Positions 1 to 12,060 of a stretch of 23,619 bases of DNA are shown here, piece after piece (within the stretch, counting starts at the first letter, position 1; each line of letters opens with the position of its first letter). The stretch spans positions 8,871 to 32,489 of the forward strand of contig MU119653.1 of assembly GCA_014904845.1 (NCBI GenBank), given 5' to 3'. The notes beneath the pieces were generated by a model that made no database searches, was not told the DNA's origin, and was given only the letters and a program-made list of their open reading frames with translations. The translations under genes and the position numbers were made by a program. The stretch is from Acephala macrosclerotiorum (lineage: Eukaryota > Ascomycota > Leotiomycetes > Helotiales > Mollisiaceae).

Positions 1-3000
1 AGATTTAATATTACGTTTAAATAGTTGAAATATTAAAATGAGATTAAAAAAATTTATTGTGAAATAGAATTTGATATTATTAAATCGCATATAAAATTTT
101 TTATTGTTTTTATTAAATTATTAATAATAAATTTATTATATATATTTTTAATATTAAATTATTAAAATTTTAAAATTAATTATAATTTTTACGTTTTATT
201 TTTTTTATTTATATTGAAAAATTATAAAATATTTTAAAAAATATATATTTTTTCGTAATTTGATTAACGTTTTTTTACATTATAAAAATTTCGTATTTTT
301 TTCGATTTAATATATTATTTACGTAAAATAAATAATTTAATTTAAAAAATCGAATATAATATAATTATAAATAAATTTCGAATTATTTTATAAAATTATA
401 AATAATTTTTTATATATAATTAATTTTTTAATAATAAAAAATTATTAAAAAAAATTATAACGTTTTAAAAAAATTTAATAAAATTAATAATTAATAATTT
501 TTAATATTAAAATAAAAAATTATAAATTTTTTATTAATAATAAAATATTTTTTATAAACGAATTAATTTTATAATTTTATAAGTTTATTAAAATTTAATA
601 ATTTATATAAATTAATATTATTAAACGAGTAAATCGAGATTTTAAATAACAAATAAAAAATTTAATTTTTGAAATTATAAATAATAATTCTAATTAAAAT
701 AATTCGAAAAATTAAATTTAATTTTTTTAATTATATAATAATTTTTATAATACGAATATATATTTATAAAAATATATACGTTTTTTCGATTTCGATTATA
801 TTATCGAAATTAATTCGAAAAAATCAAATTAAATTATAATAATATAAATCGTACGTTTTAATAATATATTTAATTATTAAATCGTAAAAATAATATTAAT
901 TTTTATTTAAAAATTTTACGTCGTTTAATATTAATAATTCGAATTTTATATAATATTTAAAAAAAATTTAATATTTTTTTAAAACTCGAAATTAATATTA
1001 TATTTATTAATATAAATATTTTAATTTTATTTTCGATTTATTTTTTTATTATTTAAATCGTTTAAATTTTCGATTTAAATATTTTTATTATTACGATTAA
1101 TATATTAATATATTAAAAACTTTTTATTATCAATATAATTATAATAAACTTTATATAATTTATAAAATTAAAATTAAAATTTTATTTAAATATTTTCGAT
1201 TTTTATAAAAATTTTAACGTTTATAAAAAAAATAATTAATAATTCGTAATTTATTATAAATAAAATCGATAAATATTTAATAATATAATTAAAACGTATA
1301 ATAATTATATATTTAAAATTAATCGATTAAAGTAATATTTTATAAATAATTTTTATTTTTAAAATTTATTAATCGACGTTTATATTTAATATAATTTTTA
1401 TTTCTTTGAAATTTGTATTAAAATATTAATAAATATATTAATTTTTCGAAAAATAATTAAATATAATATATTCGTAAAAAATTTTTATTTATAATAATTT
1501 TAAAAATATATAATAATATTTTTAAATAAATTAATTATATTTGTTAATAAAACGTATTAATAATTTAATAATAAAGAATATTATAAATTAATAATTAAAA
1601 ATTTAAAAAGAAATTTAAACGATAAAAATTAATTATAATATATATAAAAAAACGAAAAAATAATATAATAAAAATTATTTTATTCGTAATTTATTTATAA
1701 AAAATTAATTTTTTTTAAATATATATATAAATTAAATATTTATATTTATTATTTATTTAAAAATTAATTAATCGATAAAATTATTAAAATAATAATTTTT
1801 TTATTTTAAAATAAATATATAATTTTTATTATTAATATTTTTATTTATAATAATTTGTTTTTATTTTATTTTATTTATATTAATAAATTAAAATTAATAT
1901 TCGTATAATTTTATAATTTTATTTTTTTATAAATATTTATTAATTTTATAACGATTATATAATTATATTCAATTTAAAAAAAATAATAAATTATATTAAA
2001 AAAAATCGTAAAATGAAATTATAATTAAATAATAATAATATAAAAATTATTTTATACGCTTTTTTAAATAATATATTATTGATTTTTTTATTAATAATAA
2101 TTTTTTAAATAACGAGTTTTTTTTAAAAAAATAATAATCGATTTTTAATAATTAAAATATTAATACAAATAATATTTTTTAAAAAATTATTATTATTATA
2201 TTATATAATTTTTTATAATTATAATAAAATAATAATCGAAATATTTTATTATTTTTTATTATTAAATTATATATTAAAAATATAAATATTTAATAAAATG
2301 ATTATTTTTTAATTTTAAAAAATATTTAATTTAATTAATAAATTTAATAAATTTAAATTAATTATTATATTAATAAAAGAAATTAAAAAATAAAACGCGA
2401 AAAATTTATAATCGTAATAAAATTCGTTTAAAAAAATTATATGAAAAAAAAAAATTTAATATAAAAAATATTAAACGATTATTTTATATAAAAAATATCG
2501 TAAATTAAAAAAAAATATAAAATATTTTTAAAATTTAAAATTTTATTTTTTATTTTTTATTTTATTTTTATTATTTTTTTATAATTTTTTTATAATTTTT
2601 TTTTTATAATTTTTATTATTCGATTTTTTTTTTGAAATTTTTTTTGAAATTTTTTAAAAAGAAAAAAATTTATAATTCGAATTAAAAATTGTCTAATAAT
2701 CGATACAATAATATTAATAATAATATTATATTAAATCGTAATAAATATTTCAAATTATTTTATAAAAAATAAAAAATAAAATCGAATTATTAATAATTAA
2801 ATTTTTTTTATTAAAAAATTTATAATTTGCGTTTTTTATAATAATAATAATATTTTTTATTATTTTTATTATTTTTTATTAATTTTATTATTTTTTGTTA
2901 ATTTTATTATTTTTTATTAATTTTATTATTTCGATTAAAAAAATTTTATTTTTTAATTATAATCAAATAAAAAAATACAAAAAAAATTTAAAAATTAAAA

Positions 3001-6000
3001 ATATTAATTAAAATCGTATAATCGAATTATTATAATTAATAAATATATTTTTTTATTGATAAACAATATTCGAAAAAGAATTTATTAAATTATAATAATA
3101 TTAATAATAAAAAATTATATTTTCGAGATTTTTTTAAAAATTTATAATTAATTAATTTAATTTTTAAAATAAAAAATATTTTATAATTATTTAAAAATTT
3201 TATTAAAATATATATTATATGAATTTTTTTTTAAAATAATTAATAATTTATATTCGATTAAAAATAATACTTCGAATATTTTAAATAAAATTAATAAATT
3301 TTTATTATATATTAATAAATAAATTAAAAATATTAATTTCGATAATTTTAAAATATTTTATAAAAATATTATAATTATAAATTTAAAATTCGATTTTTTT
3401 TTATTAATTTTTATATAAATAATTATTTAAACGTATTATAATTTTTTTTAAATAATTTTTAATTCTAATTTAATTTTTATTTCTAATATAAAATATATTA
3501 ATTTTTATTACGTTTATAAATTTCGATTTTTTAATTTTTTTCGATTTTTTTATTATTTTACAATTTAAAAATTCGATTTAAAAATTATTAAATAATTGAA
3601 ATTAAATTTTTTTTTTTAAATAAATTTAAAATAATTTAATTTAATTATTATTATAAATAATTATATAATTAAAATATAAATTTTTCGTTTAAAAATATAT
3701 TTAAAATTATTAATTATATAAAAAATTATTTTAATAATAATAATAATAAACAAAAAATATATTTATATTATAAATACGTTTTAATATAATATACGAATTA
3801 ATTTAATAATTTTTTTTATATAATTTAATTATAATTTTATAAACGTATAATAAAATTTATTTATTTTTTAATTCGTATTTTTAATATAAAAAAATATTTA
3901 TTATAAATATTTAAATTTATATTAAATTATATTTCAATCGAAAAAAATATATTTTATTAAAAATTATATAATATTAAATTTTTTTTAAAAATATTAAAAC
4001 AATAAATTAATTATTAATTTAACGAGTAATTTATTAATTTAAAATATTTTTTTTATATTAATTATAATTTAAAAAAATTTAAATTTTTTTTTAAATAAAA
4101 ATTTAATAAAATTATTAATAAATTATTGATTTATAAATATATATTAAAATTCGATTTATTTAAATATTATTATTTCATATATTTATTTTTTTCGAATATT
4201 AATATATTTTATTAGAATATAAAATTAATTGTTTTTTATAAAAATAAAAAATTTTATTTTTAATAAAATATTTTTATTAAAAGTTTATTTAATTATATTA
4301 TTTTTTTAATAATTTAAACTATTAAAATAAATATTTTTTTTTATATATATTATTAATAATAAATATTTATTTTATATTTTTTAATAAATTATAAATTTGA
4401 ATTTCGTATAAATTTTTTTATTTATTTAAAAATTATTTATTTAATTAATTTTTTTTTATAATTTGAAATTTTATATATTTATTATTATTTTTTTTATTTT
4501 TTATTTATTTATTTTTTTATTTTTTATTTTTTTTCGAATTTTCGATTATTTATAATAAATATAATTAATTAAATTTAATTAAAAAATTTAAATAATTTGA
4601 ATAATTTTAAATATTTGAAAATTATTTTTCGAAATAATTTAAAATATATATAATTTTATTATAATTTTATTTATTTTAAATTTAAATTTTATATTATTTT
4701 CAATATTTTAAAATAATTCGAATATTTTTTTTATTTTATAAATATAAATTTTTTCGATTTTTAAATAAATTTTTTTTTAAATAAATTTATTTTTTCAATT
4801 TTAAATTTAAAATATTTGAAAATTTTTATTAAATTTTAAATTAAAATAAATCGTAAATATATTTTAATTTTATTTTATAAAAAAAATCTTTTTATCGATT
4901 AAATAATTCGATTAAATTTTAAATTAAATTTTTTTTATTTTTATTTTAAAATATTATTATTTAAATTTTAAATGATTTTTTTATTACGTTTTTTTATTAA
5001 TTAAATAAATTTTTAAATTTTAATAATAATATTTGATTATATTAATCGAAAATATTTTTATAAATATTATTATAATAATTAAATAATATATATTTTTTTC
5101 CGTATAATATAAAATACTAAAAATAATTATAAATAAATTTTAATTTAAATTAAAAAAAATATTAAAAATTTAAACAAATTAAATAAATTAAATAAAAATA
5201 AAAAAATAAAAAAAATATAAAATTGATAAAATATTACGTTTTATATTTTTTTATTGTATTTTTTATAAAAAAAAAAAAAATTTAATTTAAATAATTATAA
5301 TTTTAATATCGTTTTATTTAATAAAATTTTAATTAATAATTTTTATTATTTTAAAAATATTATTTAAAATACGTTTAATATTTTTATTAATATTTTTAAT
5401 AAAATTTAAAATTTAATATTAATTATAAATAATAATAATAATATTTTCTCGTTTATAAACGTTGATTTTTAAAAAAATTATATATATATATTTTTTTAAA
5501 TTTTATAAATATTTTTAATTTTATAATATATAAATTATTTTTAAACGTTAAAATCGTTATTTGTAATTTTTAATTATTTATTAATCGAATTTTTTTATTT
5601 TTAAATTTTTTTTTTTTATAAAATTTTTTATTATTAATAAAAAAAACCAATTTAATTAATTATAAATCGATTTAAAAAAAATTAATATTATTTTTATTTT
5701 ATATTTATAATAAATTTTTTTTAAAAAAAATTAATATTATATTTTATTTTTTAAATTAAAATTTCATTTATTAATATATATAATTTATATTATTATATTC
5801 GATTTTAAATAATAATTAAAAAAATTAAAATATATATAAAAAGAAAAAATTTTTATTTTTTTATTTTTTAAAAATAAAAAAAATTAATTCGATTTTTATT
5901 ATAAAATCGACGAATTTTTTATTATAAATAATTTTAATTATATTATATAATAATTATTTAAATTGTATTTTATTACGAAATTTAAATTTAAAATTAATAC

Positions 6001-6600
6001 GATTAATATAAAAAAAATTCGTTTATAAAAAAAATATAATAAATAATTTTCGTTTAAAATAATATATAATAAAAAAATAATCGTTTAAAAAAAATAATAA
6101 TATTAAAATTATTTTATTATTAAAAATCGATATAAATATAAATATATTTTTATTTCGTTTTTCGATTAAATAATATTTAATGCGATTCGTATTTTATAAA
6201 TATATTTTTTATTTTTTTTATTTTTACGTATATTACGTTTATTTTATACTCGATTAAAAATAATTATTAATTTAAATTTAATTTATATTTATTTAACGAT
6301 TTAAATTTTAAATTAAAATTTTTTAATTTAAATATTTTATAAATATTTAAAATTAAAATAATTTTCGTTAATATAAAAAAAATTCGTTAAAAAAATCGTT
6401 TTTTTAAAATCGAATAAATTAATAAATTAATAAACTAATAAATCGATAAAATTTTTATATTAAAATTTTATATTAAAATTTTTTTTTTAAAATTTTTATT
6501 TTTTATATTAAATTTTTACGATTAATTTAATTAATTATAAATAATAATTAAAATTATATTTATTAAAAAAAATTTTTTTTTACGATTTATAATTTTTAAA
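1..6600. other. Extreme AT-rich tract, RIP-like, no genes
   Basis: This stretch is almost pure A and T. The few C's are nearly all in CpG: in the first 600 bases there are 14 C's and 12 are followed by G. Stops occur every few codons in all six frames and I found no gene, RNA or recognisable transposon domain. Loss of C in CpA, CpT and CpC with CpG spared is what saturated RIP in filamentous ascomycetes would leave. The original content, probably transposons, is beyond recognition by eye. The only local structure I could define is a 19-bp tandem repeat at 2868-2924, listed separately. Confidence 0.8.
2868..2924. repeat. 19-bp tandem repeat, three copies
   Basis: Three consecutive units of ATTATTTTTTATTAATTTT lie at 2868-2886, 2887-2905 and 2906-2924. 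The middle unit differs by one base (A to G), and a partial fourth unit follows before TTTCG. It is a minisatellite of simple AT composition, probably formed by replication slippage. No function is visible. Confidence 0.75.
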
Positions 6601-6609
6601 TTTATATTA

Positions 6610-6715
6610 CGATACTATAAATTGCATTTTTTTAGCGTAGATTTTATCGGGCGATAAAAACTTTTTTTAACGAATATAAATCGCGATTTATAATATTTTG
6701 TAATTGAAATTAAAA
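6610..6715. other. Less-mutated islet with two palindromes
   Basis: This islet stands out in a fully mutated tract because it keeps several G's and C's outside CpG (for example TTGCATT, TTTAGCGTAG, ATCGGGCG). It holds a near-palindrome TTTTATCG-GG-CGATAAAA at 6642-6659 and a perfect 16-bp palindrome ATAAATCGCGATTTAT at 6676-6691. The first recurs with another spacer at 11775-11792, at the end of the 206-bp array. The islet may be an unduplicated scrap or the end of a palindromic element. No coding potential is seen. Confidence 0.5.
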
Positions 6716-9700
6716 TTGTATAATAATTACTAATTTAAATAAATTGTAATTAAAAATATAAACGATTTAAATATAAATTCAATTTATAATTTAATTGTAA
6801 TAAGTTTATTAAATTAATAAATAAATAAATAAAATCGTAATATTTTTGAAATTTTAATATTTTTAAATTTAATTATACAATAATTTTAAATATTTAAAAT
6901 ATTTTAATTTTTTTTTTCGAGTATTTTAAATTAATTATTTTCGATCGAAATTAAATATAATACTTTTTATTTTTATATTTTATAAATTTTAATTTAATTA
7001 AACTTTTTAAATTTATTTTAATATATATTATTAAAATAATTATAAAATATAAAATAAATTAAAAAATAATTAAAATTTATTTTTAAACTCGAAAATCGAA
7101 ATAAGTTTTTAATTATTAATAAATGATATAAAAATATTACGAGATTTAAAAATTTTCTACGAATAAAAATATATATATATATATTTTTACGTTATATTAA
7201 ATAATAATTAAAAAAAAAAAAAAAGTTTTTAATCGAATTTATTAAATATTAAATATTTTTTATTTAAAACGATTTATTAAAAAAAAAAAATTTATTTCGT
7301 ATTTTTATATTTTTATTTTAATTAAATATAAAAATATTATTAATTTTTCGAATTAATTTTTTTAAATTAATAACGAATTAAAAAGTTTTTATAAAATAAT
7401 AATTTTTATATTTATTTAATTAATTTTACGATTTTTTTAAAAATTTAAATTTATATATAAATTTTTTATTATAATATTTTAATAAATTTATAATTTTATT
7501 TAAACGTTTAAAAATTTTATAATTAAATAAAATATAATAATTTAAAAAATAATAATAAAATTCGTTTATTATCAATATTAAAATTATTTTTATAATTAAT
7601 AATTATTTATTAAATATTTGAAATTTTTACGATTATTATAAAAATAATATTATATTAAATTTAATATTAAAAAAAAATTAATAAATAAAAATAGAACGAT
7701 ATAAAAAATTTATTTTTAAAAAAATTAAAATTTTTAATCGAATTTATATTATTTTTTATATTATTTATAAAATTTATTAATATAATTATAATTATAATTA
7801 TTAATTTTTAATTTTTAATTATTAATAATAAATCGATTTTATATTTTTATATTTTTTTCGTTTTTTTTTTAATATAATTTTTTTTATTTTTATTAAATTT
7901 TTTAAAAACAATTAAATTATTAATATTAATTATATTAATTATATTATTATAAATAGATTTTAAATTATACGAAAATATAAAAAAATTAAATTAAATTTAA
8001 AAATATTAAAAAAAAAATTTATTTGAATTTTAAATTCGAATAATAAATTAATAAAATTTATTTTTATTAATTTTAAATAATATTCGTTTATAAAATTATA
8101 TAATTTTTTTTTAATTTTTTAATTTTTTATTTATAATTTTATAAATAATTAATAAATATAAAATTAATATTATTATATAAAAAAATTTTTAATTTTTTAA
8201 TCGAATTAAATAATTTTTTTTATATCGATTTATAATAATTATTATTTTAATTAAATAAATATTTTATTCGTTTAAATTATTTAATATAATTATATAAATT
8301 ATTTCAACGTTTAAAAATTTAATAAATTTTTAATCGATTTTATAATAAAATTTAAAAAGAAATTATATAATTATTTTATTAAATTGAAAAAATATTCGAT
8401 AAAATTAATTTATTTTAATATAATTAATTTAATTTTTATTAAAAAATTTAATAATAATTAATTTTTTATTATTTTTATATATAATAAAATTAAATTAATA
8501 AATTTTATAAAAATTTAAAAAAAAAATAAAATCGATTAAAAATTTAAATTGAAAATAATTAAATATATATATTATTTTTATTGTTAATTATATTATTTTA
8601 TAATTAATATATTATTATTCGAAATATAATATAATAAAAAATATAATTATAATTATATTAAAATTTTCGATTTTATTATTTATTATTATAATTTTAATAA
8701 AAATTAAAAAAATCAAAATAAAATTATTTAAAAAAATTTAATTAAATATAAAATTTTAAAATTAAATAATTATATTATTCGAACGATTTTAATTTAAAAA
8801 ATAAATATAAATATAAATTTTAATAATTTATAAATTATTTTATAAATTTAATTAAATTATTAATTTTTATTTTAATATTAAAATTCGTATTAAAATTTAT
8901 TATTTTATTTTATTTATTAATTTTAATATTTTTAATTGAATTTAATTAAAATATTTTTTAATCGAATAATTTTTTATTAAATTTTTTTTTTAATTTTTTT
9001 AAATAAAAAAAAAAATTTAATAATTGAAATTTAATTTAAAAATTAATAATAAAATTAATTTATTTAATTTTATTTTTATTTTTATTTTTAATAATTAAAT
9101 TTTTTTAATTATTTATATTTTTAATAAATTTTCGATTTTTTTTATTTAATTTTTTTTATATTAAATTTATTATTAATATATATAATTTTTTTATTTTTTT
9201 ATTTTATTTTTTATTATTATTATTTTCAATTATACGAATTTAAACGAGTTTTTTAAATTTTAAATATTCGAATAAATTATAAATTATTTATTAAAAAATA
9301 AATATTTCGAATTAAATATAATATTGTAAAAAAATTTATAATATAAAATATAATAAATAATTTGTAATTTCAAATAATAATAAAAAAATAATTTTTATAA
9401 AAATTTTATTTTAATAATAAAATTAATAAATTATAAAATTATTTTTATTTTTATTATAATTTATAATTAAAAAATTAATTAAATAAATATAAAAAAATAA
9501 TTTTAATAAAAAAATTAATATTAAAATTAATATTAATTTATTTATTAAATATAATATTTTGAAAATTATTAAATTAAATAAAATATTTATTAATTTTTTT
9601 TTTTTTTTTAGAAATAAAATTTTTAATTTTTTAATATTAATATTTTTATTTTTTATTAAAAACATATTATTATTATTAATAATTTATAAAAAAATATTAA

Positions 9701-10550
9701 TATTATTAAAAAAAATTTAATTTTTATTTTTATATATTCAATTTCGATTTATATTATTTTTATTATTAATATTTTAATCAAATTAATAATTTAATTAATT
9801 TTAATCGAAAAAATTATTAAATTTTTTTTTTAATAAATATATTAATTCGTTATTAATTTTTTTATATACGTTATATTTAATACGTAATTCGATTTTATTT
9901 ATATTATTTTAATTATTAATTAATTCGTTTTAAATTCGATTGAAATATATATAAAAAAATTTTTTTTTTTTAAATATATTTTAAATATATTTAATATAAA
10001 TTTAATTTTTTAAAAATCGATTTAATTACTTGAAAATTATATTAATTTTAATTGAATTAATAATTAAAATATATTTTTAATATAAAATTATTAATTATTA
10101 ATTAATTTATTAAATGTTAATTTATAATTTTTTTTTTATAAAATCGAATATATTAAATAAATATAATTAAAAAACGATTTAATTTTAATAATTTTAATAT
10201 TAATATAATTATTATTTATAAAAATAATTAAAATATTATTATATTTATAAAAAAAATTTAATTTTATATTTGAATTAAATATATCGATATTTAATATTAT
10301 TAAAAAAAAAATTTTAAAATATATTTATATATTATAATAAATTACAAATAAATTAATAAAAATATTATTAAAAAAATCGTTTTAAAAATTTCGAATAATT
10401 ATAAAAATCGAATAATTTTTATAATTAAAAAAAATTTATTTATTATTTTTAATTAATTATTTATAAATTAATTCGAATTCAATTTAAATATATTTAATTA
10501 TAATTTTAATTTTATTTATATTATTCGAATAAATATTATATAAAATTTTT
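6716..10550. other. Extreme AT-rich tract, RIP-like, no genes
   Basis: This has the same character as the first tract: C is almost confined to CpG and every frame is closed by frequent stops. The longest open stretch, 80 codons on the minus strand at 9423-9665, encodes only a run of I, L, K, N and F. That is what random AT DNA gives, so I do not treat it as a gene. Short simple repeats occur, such as an AT microsatellite near 7170. Nothing else could be recognised. Confidence 0.75.
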
Positions 10551-10584
10551 ATTATTAATATTTTATTATTAATATTTTATTATT

Positions 10585-10586
<2 letters not shown>
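10551..10586. repeat. 14-bp tandem repeat next to poly(T)
   Basis: Two perfect units of ATTATTAATATTTT (10551-10564 and 10565-10578) are followed by a partial third unit, ATTATTAG, that runs straight into the long T run. The last seven bases, TTATTAG, recur at 11760-11766 just beyond the 206-bp array. This may mark a target-site duplication, or may be chance in such AT-rich DNA. Confidence 0.7.

Positions 10587-10645
<59 letters not shown>
10587..10645. repeat. Homopolymer of 59 T
   Basis: There are 59 uninterrupted T's, by far the longest homopolymer in the window. Read on the minus strand it is a 59-nt poly(A), as left at the 3' end of a retroposed transcript. A run without C or G cannot be altered by RIP, so it would survive. 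Slippage expansion or a consensus-calling error are alternatives, since assemblies are unreliable over such runs. Confidence 0.9.
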
Positions 10646-10649
<4 letters not shown>

Positions 10650-11039
10650 ATAAATATAAATTTTAATTATAAATTCGAATTTATAAAATAAAAAAATAAT
10701 TATAATTTATTTTTCAAAAATTCAATTAATAATTATTTATTCGATTTAAAAATTAATATTAATTTTATATATATAATATTAATATTTTTAATATATAAAT
10801 AATTTTATTAAAATTTAATTAAAATATTTAAATAAAATAATTTAATAATAAAAATATTAAAATTTCAATTTATATATAATCGCGTTATATTTATATTTAT
10901 TATATATTAATTAATTCAAATTATATAAAATTTATAAATAAATTGAAATTTAATTAAATTTTAAACGATTTTATTAATTTATTATTACGCAAATTAATAA
11001 AATATAATCGTACTCAATTAAAATCGCGATTACAAAACT
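10646..11039. other. Mutated spacer between poly(T) and tandem array
   Basis: This is a strongly AT-rich stretch without an open frame. C is mostly in CpG at first, and non-CpG C begins to appear from about 10980 (for example TACGCAAATT, CGTACTCAATT), which marks the transition to the spared array. If the poly(T) is the tail of a minus-strand retroposon, this would be its body. No motif supports that directly. An AATCGCGATT palindrome lies just before the array. Confidence 0.5.
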
Positions 11040-11756
11040 TCTAAGTGCGCTTCTGCCTTAGGCACTAAGGCCGGCAATCGCTTCCTCCGATAAAAAACAC
11101 TAAAACTCTCTAAGTGCGTTTTTGTTTTAAGTATTAAAATACTTATTTAAGTACTGAATATTTTTATAATTGCGCAATTTTCAAAGAGAGTTTTAAAGAG
11201 TCTTTTCTTAGAATTATATATTAAATAAAGTAATTTCAATTAATTGAATTGATCGTAGCAATTTAATATAAGAAACGGAAGTTCCAAAGAGTGTTCTCCT
11301 AGTATAAAACTCTAAAAGTGCGTTTTTGCCTAAGGCGCCAAAGTAATAAAACTTTTTTATTTTAGCTATATAGTTGCGCAGTTCTCAAAAGAGGTTCCAA
11401 GGGGTTTCTCCCTAGAATATATACTAAGTAAAGTGATTTAAATCGATTGAATCGATCGTAGCAACTCGATGTAAGAGACGGGAGTCCCAGGGGATGTCTC
11501 CTTAGTGTGAGACTCTGCCAGAAGTGCGTTTCTGTCTAAAGCACTAAAGCAATAAAACACTAAAATCAAGTTCTATGGTTGCGCAGCTTTTAACGAGAGT
11601 CCTAGGAAGTGTTCCCCTAGTAAATAAGTCTCTATAATTAATTGAATCGATCGTAGCAATTAAATATAAGACGGGAATCCTAAGAAGTGTTTCTTTGATA
11701 GTATTTCTTTGTTATAAAGTTTTATAATAAGTGCGTTTTTACTTTAAACACTAAAG
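11040..11756. repeat. Spared tandem array, period about 206 bp
   Basis: The anchor AAGTGCG recurs at 11043, 11112, 11316, 11522 and 11729, giving spacings of 69, 204, 206 and 207. A second anchor, TTGCGCA, is at 11170, 11374 and 11579. A third, GATCGTAGCAA, is at 11251, 11454 and 11649. So there are three full units, one shortened leading unit and one partial trailing unit. Each full unit also contains two related segments ending in TCTCC(C/T)TAG-like sequence about 90 bp apart. Units are diverged and mutated to different degrees; the middle one (11316-11521) is the best preserved. Non-CpG C and G are common here, unlike on either side. The shortened unit contains an inverted repeat, CCTTAG-GCA-CTAAGG. 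It could be a satellite, a promoter-repeat array of a transposon, or a spacer repeat. I do not recognise the family. Confidence 0.85.
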
Positions 11757-11764
11757 AATTTATT

Positions 11765-11801
11765 AGTTTATCGGTTTTATCGCTCGATAAAATTATAAAC
11801 T
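11765..11801. repeat. Hairpin closing the tandem array
   Basis: The outer arms AGTTTAT and ATAAACT enclose an inner perfect stem TTTTATCG-CT-CGATAAAA (11775-11792), giving a 37-bp interrupted inverted repeat. It lies nine bases beyond the last array homology. The inner stem is the same as that at 6642-6659 with a different two-base spacer. It could be an element terminus, a replication or recombination structure, or a terminator-like hairpin. No function is proven. Confidence 0.7.
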
Positions 11802-12060
11802 ATTATTTTAATAATATTATTCCAATTTCAAATCGTTATAAAACTCTCAAATTAAAAATTTTAAATTTGAAACTTGAAATTTGAAATAAATTACTAAAAT
11901 CGAAAATTTTACAATTTTTTACAAAAACGTTTTTACGAGATCTACGAAATAAAATATACGTCGAGTACTTAAAAAAAAAGCCCGTCCGCTATTGGCTCGC
12001 TTAACGAGTCGTCGAACGAGTTTTTTCTTTTAATACGAGAAAAATATTTTATTATTTTCG
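11802..12060. other. Transition zone with a short GC-rich islet
   Basis: C and G outside CpG fade out across this stretch. At about 11980-12020 there is a short GC-rich islet beginning GCCCGTCCGCTATTGGCTCG, with a small stem CTCG-CTTAA-CGAG (11996-12008) and a further CGAACGAG. It is bordered by nine A's on the left and TTTTTTCTTTT on the right, so a transcript from either strand would run into T's. I checked for a tRNA-like fold and found none. The identity is unknown; it may be a spared scrap of single-copy DNA. Confidence 0.45.

Larger units (their letters stand above)
10587..11759 (-). mobile_element. Possible minus-strand retroposon (hypothesis)
   Basis: On the minus strand this interval would start with the 206-bp repeats, continue through an AT-rich body of about 400 bp, and end in 59 A's. 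The 7-bp sequence TTATTAG flanks both ends (10580-10586 and 11760-11766). Tandem 5' units, poly(A) and a short target duplication are typical of LINE-derived or other poly(A) retroposons. However, no reverse transcriptase is visible, the body is short, and a 7-bp AT-rich match is weak evidence. An independent satellite array next to a slipped T run explains the data nearly as well. Confidence 0.2.

Noticed and set aside
9423..9665. 80-codon minus-strand open frame
   Set aside because: Composition is almost only I, L, K, N and F, with no motif. It lies in saturated AT DNA, where such frames arise by chance.
11040..11756. CRISPR array or tRNA/5S gene cluster
   Set aside because: The units are 206 bp, diverged along their length, with no short identical repeats and variable spacers. 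No tRNA or 5S fold was found.
11979..12031. tRNA gene in the GC-rich islet
   Set aside because: A GTTCGA-like string occurs on the minus strand, but no acceptor, D and anticodon arms could be drawn.
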